A stretch of 64,000 bases of DNA. Origin: JAJEFO01 sp965214325. Lineage in GTDB: Bacteria > Pseudomonadota > Alphaproteobacteria > Rhodobacterales > Rhodobacteraceae. Made by a program: the position numbers and the translations under genes. The notes under the pieces are model-generated. The model saw only the letters and a list, made by a program, of their open reading frames with translations. It did not search any database and had not been told where the DNA came from. The stretch is from contig CBDCBG010000006.1 of assembly GCA_965214325.1 (NCBI GenBank), forward strand, positions 2,294,001 to 2,358,000. Direction: 5' to 3'. Shown one piece after another: positions 53,587-61,067 of this stretch. The first letter of the stretch is position 1. Each line of letters starts with the position of its first letter.

Positions 53587-54414
53587 TCAATCGCGCAGGA
53601 GTTCGTTGATGCCTGTCTTAGAACGCGTCCTCTCGTCGACTTGCTTCACGATGACCGCGCAATAGAGATGGACTCCGTTCTTCGAGGGCATTGATCCGGC
53701 GACAACCACGGAGTACGGCGGGACTTCTCCGTACAGGACATCGCCCGTATCCCGCACGACGATCTTCGTGGACTGGCCGATGAAGACGCCCATGCCGAGA
53801 ACCGAGCCTTCGCGGACAATGACCCCTTCCACGACCTCCGACCGGGCGCCGACAAAGCAGTTGTCCTCGATGATCGTGGGCCCGGCCTGCATGGGTTCGA
53901 GCACGCCGCCGATGCCGGCGCCGCCCGAAAGATGGACATTCTTGCCGATCTGGGCGCAGGAGCCGACCGTCGCCCAGGTATCCACCATCGTGCCTTCGTC
54001 AACATAGGCGCCGAGATTGACGAAGGACGGCATCAGGACGACGCCAGGCGCGATGTAGGCCGACCTGCGCACGACGCAATTGGGCACGGCGCGAAATCCG
54101 GCAGCCTTCCATTTGTTGTCGTTCCAGCCCTTCCACTTGCTGTCGACCTTGTCCCACCAGGCGGCGCCCTGCGGGCTGCCTTCCTGCAATTCCATGTCCT
54201 TGAGCCGGAAGCCCAGGAGCACGGCCTTCTTGGCCCATTGGTTGACGTGCCAGGCGCCGTCGTCCCTGCGTTCGGCGACGCGAAGCCTGCCTTCATCCAG
54301 CGCGCTCAACGTGTCCTCGATCGCGTCACGGGATTCGCCGGTCGTCGTGGGCGCTATCTCGTCGCGGACAATCCAGGCGGCTTCGATCGCTGCTTCGAGC
54401 TGGTCGTTGGGCAT
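53587..54414 (-). CDS. dapD: 2,3,4,5-tetrahydropyridine-2,6-dicarboxylate N-succinyltransferase
   Basis: A 275-residue left-handed beta-helix enzyme of lysine synthesis. After MPNDQLEAAIEAAW, hexapeptide repeats occupy about residues 105-225 (AYIAPGVVLMPSFVNLGAYV, GTMVDTWATVGSCAQIGKNV). ATG at 54414 gives the normal family length; the longer upstream frame has no similarity. It is 196 bases upstream of the HAD gene. Confidence 0.97.
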   Translation of the reverse strand: MPNDQLEAAIEAAWIVRDEIAPTTTGESRDAIEDTLSALDEGRLRVAERRDDGAWHVNQWAKKAVLLGFRLKDMELQEGSPQGAAWWDKVDSKWKGWNDNKWKAAGFRAVPNCVVRRSAYIAPGVVLMPSFVNLGAYVDEGTMVDTWATVGSCAQIGKNVHLSGGAGIGGVLEPMQAGPTIIEDNCFVGARSEVVEGVIVREGSVLGMGVFIGQSTKIVVRDTGDVLYGEVPPYSVVVAGSMPSKNGVHLYCAVIVKQVDERTRSKTGINELLRD

Positions 54415-54482
54415 CAGGGCACCTCGCGTAGCTGATGCCGGCGACATAGCTTCTGGCCGGGCAGAGGGCAACGACGGTTTCA

Positions 54483-54977
54483 TCATCCGTCGCGTGGCAG
54501 TTTCGACGAAGCGCGGCCGCCACCGATGCCGGCAAGGTTCGGTCCGCCGAACGGGCGCATGTGCTCGACCTTGGGGCAACGGTCCTGAACTACGATCAGC
54601 CCGCGCTACCGCGCCTTCGCCGCCGCCGCTTCGTTGCGCACGCCGTATTGCATCCAGACGAACTTGAGACCGGGCATCAGGTGGGCGAGCGCCTCATCGA
54701 CGATGCCTGGCACCGCATCGGAACGGCGAAACACGTCAAGCATGTCAATTCTGGCACTCGAGGGAACGTCGTGAATGCTCGCCAGCACCGGCTCGCCGAA
54801 CAGCGTTCCGCCCGCACGGCCCGGATTGATCGGAATCACCCGACGTCCCCGCCCGTTGAAATACGTCGCAACGAACAGGGATGGGCTGACTGGACTCGTG
54901 GAAGCGCTAACAATGGCAATGGTGCCTGTTTGCTCAAGAACATGACGAAGCGTCGAATCTTGGGTTTCGTCCGGCAC
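54483..54977 (-). pseudogene. CoA-binding protein (YccU-type) interrupted by an in-frame TAG
   Basis: From GTG at 54977 the protein reads as a normal CoA-binding fold (TGTIAIVSASTSPVSPSLFV, RVIPINPGRAGGTLFGEPVL, FVWMQYGVRNEAAAA) to a TAG at 54606-54608. The same frame then continues with RGLIVVQDRCPKVEHMRPFG, the expected conserved C-terminal part including the RCPK motif, to TGA at 54483. This indicates a single nonsense change (for example from CAG) or rarely read-through. It follows the asparaginase gene by 12 bases. Confidence 0.75.
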
Positions 54978-54989
54978 TGGCCGTCATCC

Positions 54990-55976
54990 TCATGGTGGCG
55001 CGGCAAGTCCCGCGAAGGGGCGCATGACGCCGGTGACAATGCGATCCCAGTTGCGGATGTCACGGCTGAGCAAAGGATGGTTCCCGTCGATTGCGCCGAG
55101 ACGTGCAAGCAAGGCAGCCATCGCGACTTCGGATGCGCGGGTGGCGCCATCAGCTATCTTGAGGGCAATTCCGAGTTTCCTCTCCGGCAGGATCGCGACA
55201 TGGACGCCCTCGGCACCGGTCTTGACGGCCAAATGCTCTCTTGCCGACTCCATCAGCGCCGCGCAGGCACGGCCACGTCCCGAGACCAGGTCCGGATGCG
55301 TGATCATGGCATCGACAAGCCTGTTCATCGCGACGTCACGGGCCTCGCCGCTCCCTCCCGAGGCGGCGAACCGCGCCATGGCGCTTGCAAGGCCCCCGAG
55401 GCTGACCGCGTAGCTCGGGGCCGAGCAGCCATCGATTCCGAAGCCCGGGCTTTCCTCGTCGCAGGTCTCCTCGATCGCCTGGCGTACGGCGCGCTGCACG
55501 GGATGATCCGGATCGACATAGTCAAGGCCTGCTTCAAGGTGCCTCGCGAACGTGAGAAAGCCTGCATGCTTGCCTGAGCAATTGTTGTAGACGCGGGTCA
55601 CTTCCTTGCCGACACGGTCCATCCAAAGGCAGTGTTCACGGTCGCGCGAAGCCTGCGGTCCGCATAGCAGCGCGCTGTCGTCAAGACCAAGGTCCGTCAG
55701 CCACTGGTCTACGAGGAAGACATGATGCCTTTCTCCGCTGTGCGAAGCGCAGGCAAGCGCCAGCTGCTTGGTGGAAAGGCCTGCGCCTGCCCCGCTTTCG
55801 AGCAGCGGCAAGGCCTGCAGCATCTTGGCTGAAGAGCGGGGCAGAATGACCATGCCCGGGTCACCCCAGGCTTCAACGATTCTTCCGTCCGCGCCTGCGA
55901 TTGCCGCATGGCCCTCATGGCGGGATTCCACGAAGTCTCCTCGAAGGATCTCGACCATCGGCACGGGGCGGGTCAT
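54990..55976 (-). CDS. L-asparaginase, Rhizobium-type (class 3, serine-lysine)
   Basis: A 328-residue hydrolase of the type described for Rhizobium etli. The Ser-Lys site is in PRSSAKMLQALP, with Ser48 and Lys51 at the same positions as I recall for R. etli ReAV. LACASHSGERHHV and YNNCSGKHAGFLTF surround the further active-site residues, and GIDGCSAPSYAVSLGGLA holds a conserved Cys. It lacks both the usual bacterial type I/II threonine motifs and a signal peptide. It converts asparagine to aspartate in the cytoplasm. Confidence 0.9.
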   Translation of the reverse strand: MTRPVPMVEILRGDFVESRHEGHAAIAGADGRIVEAWGDPGMVILPRSSAKMLQALPLLESGAGAGLSTKQLALACASHSGERHHVFLVDQWLTDLGLDDSALLCGPQASRDREHCLWMDRVGKEVTRVYNNCSGKHAGFLTFARHLEAGLDYVDPDHPVQRAVRQAIEETCDEESPGFGIDGCSAPSYAVSLGGLASAMARFAASGGSGEARDVAMNRLVDAMITHPDLVSGRGRACAALMESAREHLAVKTGAEGVHVAILPERKLGIALKIADGATRASEVAMAALLARLGAIDGNHPLLSRDIRNWDRIVTGVMRPFAGLAAPP

Positions 55977-56128
55977 GGGCTTGCTCCGCTCGGTTGACGG
56001 AAATTCTACAGGCAGGGGGTTCCATCAAGAGCTTGAGATACGCTATTAGAGACCCGTTGGACAGGGGCATTGCGCGTGTGACATCGGGCAAGACCCGGGC
56101 GGGCGCAATCGGAGGCAGGAGTGGCAGG

Positions 56129-56662
56129 ATGAAGGCAGGACGTATTTTCTCCGCATTGGCATTGTCCTTCGCGGTGGCAGGCGTTTCAGGAATCGTGAAC
56201 GCGCAGGACGCGGGCACTCGTGTGGGAGAAGCATCCGACTGGCAGGTCTTCGAAGGAACCGATCCAAGGGCCTGCTGGGCCGTGACCGCACCAAAGAAGA
56301 CCGTGAACACGCGCGGCGGCAGAGAGGTGGCGGTGCGCCGGGGCGACATCCTCCTGTTCGTGACGTATCAACCTGCGGGCAACGTGGCAGGAGAAGTCAG
56401 CTTCACGGGTGGATACCCGTTCGCGAAGGGTTCGACTGCGACGCTGGAAATTGACGGCGCGACGTTCGAGCTCTTCACCGAGGAAGAATATGCCTGGCCC
56501 GCGACACCGGCCGAGGACCTGAAGATCGTGACGGCCATGAAGCGGGGGGCCGACGCGGTCGTGACCGCGCGCTCGAGCCGCGGAACGCAGACAAAGGACA
56601 CGTTTTCGCTGATCGGCGCGACGGCCATGATCGAGGACGCCGAGAAGCGCTGCGGTTCCTGA
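56129..56662 (+). CDS. Invasion-associated locus B (IalB) family protein
   Basis: A 177-residue secreted protein. The signal peptide is MKAGRIFSALALSFAVAGVS with cleavage probably at VNA-Q near residue 25. The mature part has SDWQVFEGTDPRACWAVTAP and the C-terminal EKRCGS, two cysteines that may bond. IalB proteins are alphaproteobacterial periplasmic/envelope proteins of unclear role. The start is preceded by GGAGGCAGGAG. Confidence 0.9.
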   Translation: MKAGRIFSALALSFAVAGVSGIVNAQDAGTRVGEASDWQVFEGTDPRACWAVTAPKKTVNTRGGREVAVRRGDILLFVTYQPAGNVAGEVSFTGGYPFAKGSTATLEIDGATFELFTEEEYAWPATPAEDLKIVTAMKRGADAVVTARSSRGTQTKDTFSLIGATAMIEDAEKRCGS

Positions 56663-56850
56663 CGCAGCATGTCCGAGGCTGAATTCGACAAGGCCGGCCT
56701 CGCGCACCGGCTTGTCCGGAGTGACGAACTCGCCCCGGAGACGGCAAGCGGATGCCTTGGGACTGCCCAAGTTCCGCGCTCCCTGAGCAAGACTTTGGCA
56801 ATCGAGCCTGGATCGCCCGAATCCGCGCCCTGACCCTTGGAACGAAATCG

Positions 56851-58041
56851 ATGGCTGTACCCGCTCCGATAACGCCTGATGTCCTGACCGTGCCGCGCAA
56901 GGATTCCTCGAGCGACGGGCGGACCAATGTCGTGGGGCTTGCAAGGGACAGGCTCATCGAGGCGCTCGTCCGGGCTGGAACGCCGGAAAGGCAGGCAAGG
57001 ATGCGGTCCCGCCAGGTCTGGCAATGGGTGTATCACTGGGGCGTGCGCGACTTCGCGGCCATGACGAATCTCTCGAAGGCCTACCGCGCCATGCTGGAAG
57101 AGCGTTTCGTGATCTCCTTGCCGGAGGTCGTCCGCCGGCAGGTCAGCTCGGACGGCACGCGCAAGCTGCTGATAAGGGTCGCCGGTGGACACGAGGCCGA
57201 AACGGTCTACATACCGGAAGAGGATCGGGGCACGCTTTGCGTGTCATCGCAGGTCGGCTGCACGCTGACCTGCTCCTTCTGCCACACCGGCACACAGAAG
57301 CTCGTGAGAAACCTGGCCCCGGACGAGATAGTGGGCCAGGTCATGCTGGCACGTGATGAACTCGGCGAATGGCCGGAACGTGGCGTTGGGTCGGGCGATG
57401 CGGGTCCGAGACTTCTGTCAAACGTCGTGCTGATGGGCATGGGCGAACCGCTCTACAATTTCGATGCCGTCCGCGATGCGATGAAGATCGTGATGGATGG
57501 CGAAGGTATTGCCCTGTCGCGACGTCGGATCACGTTGTCGACGAGCGGGGTCGTGCCCGAAATCGCGCGAACTGCAAGCGAGATCGGCTGCATGCTGGCG
57601 GTCAGCTTCCATGCAACGACGGACGAGGTGCGCAACCGGCTTGTGCCGATAAACCGCCGCTGGAACATCGCCGAGCTTCTGGACGCGCTCAGGGCCTATC
57701 CAAAGCTCTCGAATTCTGAGCGAATCACCTTCGAATACGTGATGCTGAAGGGTGTCAACGACAGCGACGAGGACGCGCGGCGGCTCGTGAAGCTGATCCG
57801 GGGCATTCCGGCGAAGGTCAACCTGATCCCGTTCAACGCATGGCCAGGCGCTCCGTATGAACGGTCCGACCGATCCCGGATCAAGGCCTTTGCCGACATC
57901 GTGCACAAGGCCGGCTACGCCTCCCCGGTGCGCACTCCGCGCGGCGAGGACATCATGGCGGCCTGCGGCCAGCTCAAGTCGGATACCGAGCGGACCCGGA
58001 TGAGCCGGGCGGAAGTGCTCGCGCAAGCCGGACTGGCATAG
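56851..58041 (+). CDS. rlmN: 23S rRNA / tRNA methyltransferase (radical SAM)
   Basis: 396 residues. It methylates C2 of A2503 in 23S rRNA and A37 of some tRNAs. The radical SAM motif CTLTCSFC gives Cys137, Cys141 and Cys144. The N-terminal domain has RQVWQWVYHWGVRDFAAMTN, and further RlmN landmarks are NVVLMGMGEPLYNFD and SFHATTDEVRN. The methylated Cys sits in the C-terminal EDIMAACGQL. ATG at 56851 gives the usual length. Confidence 0.96.
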   Translation: MAVPAPITPDVLTVPRKDSSSDGRTNVVGLARDRLIEALVRAGTPERQARMRSRQVWQWVYHWGVRDFAAMTNLSKAYRAMLEERFVISLPEVVRRQVSSDGTRKLLIRVAGGHEAETVYIPEEDRGTLCVSSQVGCTLTCSFCHTGTQKLVRNLAPDEIVGQVMLARDELGEWPERGVGSGDAGPRLLSNVVLMGMGEPLYNFDAVRDAMKIVMDGEGIALSRRRITLSTSGVVPEIARTASEIGCMLAVSFHATTDEVRNRLVPINRRWNIAELLDALRAYPKLSNSERITFEYVMLKGVNDSDEDARRLVKLIRGIPAKVNLIPFNAWPGAPYERSDRSRIKAFADIVHKAGYASPVRTPRGEDIMAACGQLKSDTERTRMSRAEVLAQAGLA

Positions 58042-58139
58042 GATGCCGCGCATTCTTGCCGCATTTTACCTGATCTTCACTTAGGGGTCAGACAGGAATC
58101 CTTCGCAAATCAAGGGGCCGACGGCGGATTCCCTGGGAT

Positions 58140-58588
58140 TCAACCTGTCACCTGCATGGCAACATCCTTGGCGGGGTCGATCTCCAGCAGCTCGAAGGCC
58201 CGGCCCTGCAGCTCCGTCGGGGTCGCCAGCAGCGGGAAGGCATTGTCCGGACTGCCAGGCAGCGTCACCTCGTTCAGCGTCAGCGTGGCCAGGTCGGCGA
58301 GAAGCGTCGTGAAGCTGTGGACCGGCAGCCCGTCTGGGGTCCTCTTGTCCGCCGCCTTGCTTTCGGCGGATCCGGAGACCCTGGCCGGCTCGACGGGCGA
58401 TCCGCGTTGCGTCCGGGCGCCCTCCCGGTCGTCTTCCTCGAACAGGAGCGGCGCCAGGCGGCGGCGCATGTGCCATTCCACGTGGTACGCAAGCATGCAG
58501 AGGAACACGTGGGCGCGGACGTGATCCTCCGAACAGACGTGGACCGGCCGGATCCGCAGCCGCGAGGTCTTCATCGTGAGGAACGCGC
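58140..58588 (-). pseudogene. C-terminal remnant of an IS1634-type transposase
   Basis: The minus-strand frame reads MKTSRLRIRPVHVCSEDHVR, AHVFLCMLAYHVEWHMRRRL and further to a normal C-terminus. It is the tail of an IS1634-family transposase. Upstream of about 58590 the frame hits a stop and another IS fragment begins in the opposite direction. The catalytic core is missing. Confidence 0.75.
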
Positions 58589-58762
58589 GCCATCATCGAG
58601 GCGTTCGGCACGATCCAGATGGTGGACGTGCATCTGCCCACCACCGACGGCCGGCACCTTGTACTGCCGCGCCACACCCAGCCAAGAAAGGAGCACGAGC
58701 TTCTGCTGCACCAACTCGGCATGATCCTGCCGACCCAGAGCGCGCCGCGAATCTCTTCGTGA
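58580..58762 (+). pseudogene. Second transposase tail, opposite orientation
   Basis: The plus-strand frame reads EAFGTIQMVDVHLPTTDGRH, then TQPRKEHELLLHQLGMILPTQ and a stop at 58762. It resembles the very C-terminus of IS1634-type transposases. Only about 60 residues remain. It abuts the minus-strand remnant near 58585. Confidence 0.55.
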
Positions 58763-58930
58763 CGGTATTGCGCCCGCAGTTCGGCGGGCGTCGTGTAGTG
58801 CCGACCTTTGGGGGTCGGATTCAGGAATATCAATGGGTTAGGGACCTCAAGACCCGCGAGTTGCGGAAGTCGGGCTAATAGGCATGGAATAGACAATCCC
58901 GGGAATTTCGCGCCAACGCTGCAAACGCCA

Positions 58931-59262
58931 CTACTCTTCCCCCTTCGCTACACCGCGCAATGGGTTGACGATCTGAAGCCCCCTGAAATCCCGCTCGTTA
59001 TCCGTCACCACTACGCAGTCGTTCGCCACCGCTACTGCGGCGAGGATCATGTCGAGAGCGCTGCGAGGACGACCCTGGATTCTGCCCTCCGCCATCAGGC
59101 GCGCCCAGACTAGACCGGCCCTGTCATCGAACGACAGCGTCCGGCCCGCAAACAGGGCCTGTGGCCCCTCTTCTCCTGTGAACCATGCTTCGAGGCCGTC
59201 CTTCTTCTTGCCGCTGGGCATCTCCAGAACGCCGCGCCGAATTTCGGCGACGGTCAGCGAGG
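58931..59262 (-). pseudogene. VapC-type PIN-domain toxin, N-terminus lost
   Basis: The frame read on the minus strand begins mid-protein with ASLTVAEIRRGVLEMPSGKK, passes FDDRAGLVWARLMAEGR, and ends SALDMILAAVAVANDCVVVT and DNERDFRGLQIVNPLRG. This is the C-terminal two thirds of a FitB/VapC ribonuclease toxin with the acidic residues of the second and third PIN motifs. The first Asp motif (LLDTNV region) is missing, as the sequence beyond about 59262 belongs to a transposase remnant. No antitoxin is visible. A shorter ORF from ATG at 59221 exists but would be inactive. Confidence 0.75.
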
Positions 59263-59264
59263 CG

Positions 59265-59576
59265 GGGCGGGTCGCCAGGGTGGTCCGGGAGCTCGAGCCC
59301 TTCAGAGGCCGTCACGGGGAGGTGGCTGCGTGCAGCCGCCACTTCCGGAACAACCTCGAGAGGATGCGGTACGACGGGTACCGCGACCAGGGCATGCAGG
59401 TCGGGAGCGGCGTCGTGGAAAGCGGCTGCAGGCAGTTCGGACTGAGGCTGAAGCGCTCAGGCACCCGCTGGTCCAGGAGGGGAGCCAACGCCATGCTCGC
59501 GCTCAAGGGCTGCGTCATGAACCTCAGGCTGCCCGACTTCCTGGACTGGCGGGCGAGACAGGCCGTAACCGCCTGA
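59265..59576 (+). pseudogene. C-terminal remnant of an ISKra4-like transposase
   Basis: The frame reads ELEPFRGRHGEVAACSRHF, DGYRDQGMQVGSGVVESGCR and RLKRSGTRWSRRGANAMLAL to a stop at 59576. The GSGVVES and KRSGTRW blocks match the C-terminal part of ISKra4-type transposases (compare GSGAVES and KRSGQSW in the complete IS at 11539). It is not the same element, since the tail differs. It truncates the VapC gene. Confidence 0.7.
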
Positions 59577-59717
59577 ACAACCAATCTGGGCTACACCCCA
59601 AGCCGCCGAAGCCGTTTGATTTGCACGCAAGATGATTTAACCTGCATTCCTTCGCGACCGCGGCAGCAAAAGCCGGAATCGCGTTCGCGTCGGAAAGCCG
59701 CACCAGGGAATCGAGAC

Positions 59718-61067
59718 ATGCCGATGAACTTCAAGCCGCTCCTGATCATCCCGCCGATTGCGCTCGGAGTCCTAGGCCTTGTCTGGATGACGCAGCCGGA
59801 GGAAGTCTCTCCCGAACCGCTGGAAGAGGCCAGATTGGCGGTACGGGCCCTGACGGTCTCGGAAGAACCCCTCATGCTGACGGCCACCGGTTACGGACGG
59901 GTCGAAGCCGTACGCAGCTGGAGCGCGGTGAGCCAGGCCGAGGGTCGCGTGATCGCGACGTTCCCGAATCTGGCCGTCGGCACGGTCGTGGAAGCGGGTG
60001 ACCTGCTCATTCAAGTCGATCCAACCGACCATGAGATCGCGATTGCCAAGACCGAAGCCAACATTGCTGCCGCAGAGGCGACCCTGGCCGAACTCGACCG
60101 GAAGGAGGAAAACACGCGGCGATTGCTCGAAGTCGAGCAACGGATCCTTGAAGTTGCCGAGGCCGAGTTCAATCGCGTGCAGGCGCTTTCGGAGTCCGGG
60201 ACTGTCCCGTCGGCCAGGTTTGATGCCGCGCAGAAGACCCTGCTGAACCAGGAAAACGCAATCATCAACCTGACCAACACGCTGGCGCTCTATCCCACCC
60301 AACGGGCCTCGGCGGAAGCAACCTTCGCCGTGCGGCAAGCCGAGCTGGCGGAAGCGCGACGGGGCCTGGAAAACACCGCCATCACGGCGCCCTACCGGGG
60401 CCGCGTTTCAAGCAAGTCGGTCGAGGCAGGTCAGTTCGTGCGGCTTGGCAACGAGTTGCTCGCGCTCGACGCAATCGACACGGCGGAAGTCGTGGGGGCG
60501 TTCCAGCCGCGGGCCCTCGGCAACCTGCTTCGCGCTGCGGTCGGACCGCATTTGCGGGACGTGACCGAGATTGATGCGACCCTTGTGATCGAATACATGG
60601 CGCAAGTCGGCATATCGGCCTTTGTGGAGATGGACTTTGCGGGCACGCCGGCACGCTATCCCGCCCTGCCCAACCGGTTCCGGGGATCGATTGACAGCGA
60701 AACCGGATCCCTCGGGATCGCGGTACGCGTCGATGACCCGCTTGTCATCAACGCGCCCCAAGGGTCGCCCCCGCTGGAGTTTGGCAGTTTCGTGTCCGTC
60801 GTGCTGGAAGCGACCCCGGACACTGCGGTCATCTCGATTCCGCGCGCGATCCTGCAACAGGACGACAGTGGCCAGCCTTTCGTCTACACCGCAGATCCGG
60901 ATGACAGGCTCGCGATGACAGCTGTGGCGCCGGGCCCCGTCGCGGGGGATCGCATCCTGATCATGGATGGCCTGAATGACGGTGACCGCGTGCTCCTGTC
61001 CGCACCCAGACCTTCCGTTCCGGGTGTCGCGCTTGAAGTGATTGACGCAGGCGAGACAGGCCGATGA
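59718..61067 (+). CDS. RND efflux periplasmic adaptor (membrane fusion protein, HlyD type)
   Basis: 449 residues. A single N-terminal membrane anchor (FKPLLIIPPIALGVLGLVW) is followed by the adaptor architecture: a barrel-sandwich hybrid half near residues 60-95 (VIATFPNLAVGTVVEAGDLL), a long coiled-coil hairpin (residues about 105-210; TLAELDRKEENTRRLLEVEQ), the second half (TAITAPYRGRVSSKSVEAGQ) and a C-terminal beta-barrel. ATG at 59718 precedes the anchor. It overlaps the pump gene by 4 bases. Confidence 0.93.
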   Translation: MPMNFKPLLIIPPIALGVLGLVWMTQPEEVSPEPLEEARLAVRALTVSEEPLMLTATGYGRVEAVRSWSAVSQAEGRVIATFPNLAVGTVVEAGDLLIQVDPTDHEIAIAKTEANIAAAEATLAELDRKEENTRRLLEVEQRILEVAEAEFNRVQALSESGTVPSARFDAAQKTLLNQENAIINLTNTLALYPTQRASAEATFAVRQAELAEARRGLENTAITAPYRGRVSSKSVEAGQFVRLGNELLALDAIDTAEVVGAFQPRALGNLLRAAVGPHLRDVTEIDATLVIEYMAQVGISAFVEMDFAGTPARYPALPNRFRGSIDSETGSLGIAVRVDDPLVINAPQGSPPLEFGSFVSVVLEATPDTAVISIPRAILQQDDSGQPFVYTADPDDRLAMTAVAPGPVAGDRILIMDGLNDGDRVLLSAPRPSVPGVALEVIDAGETGR

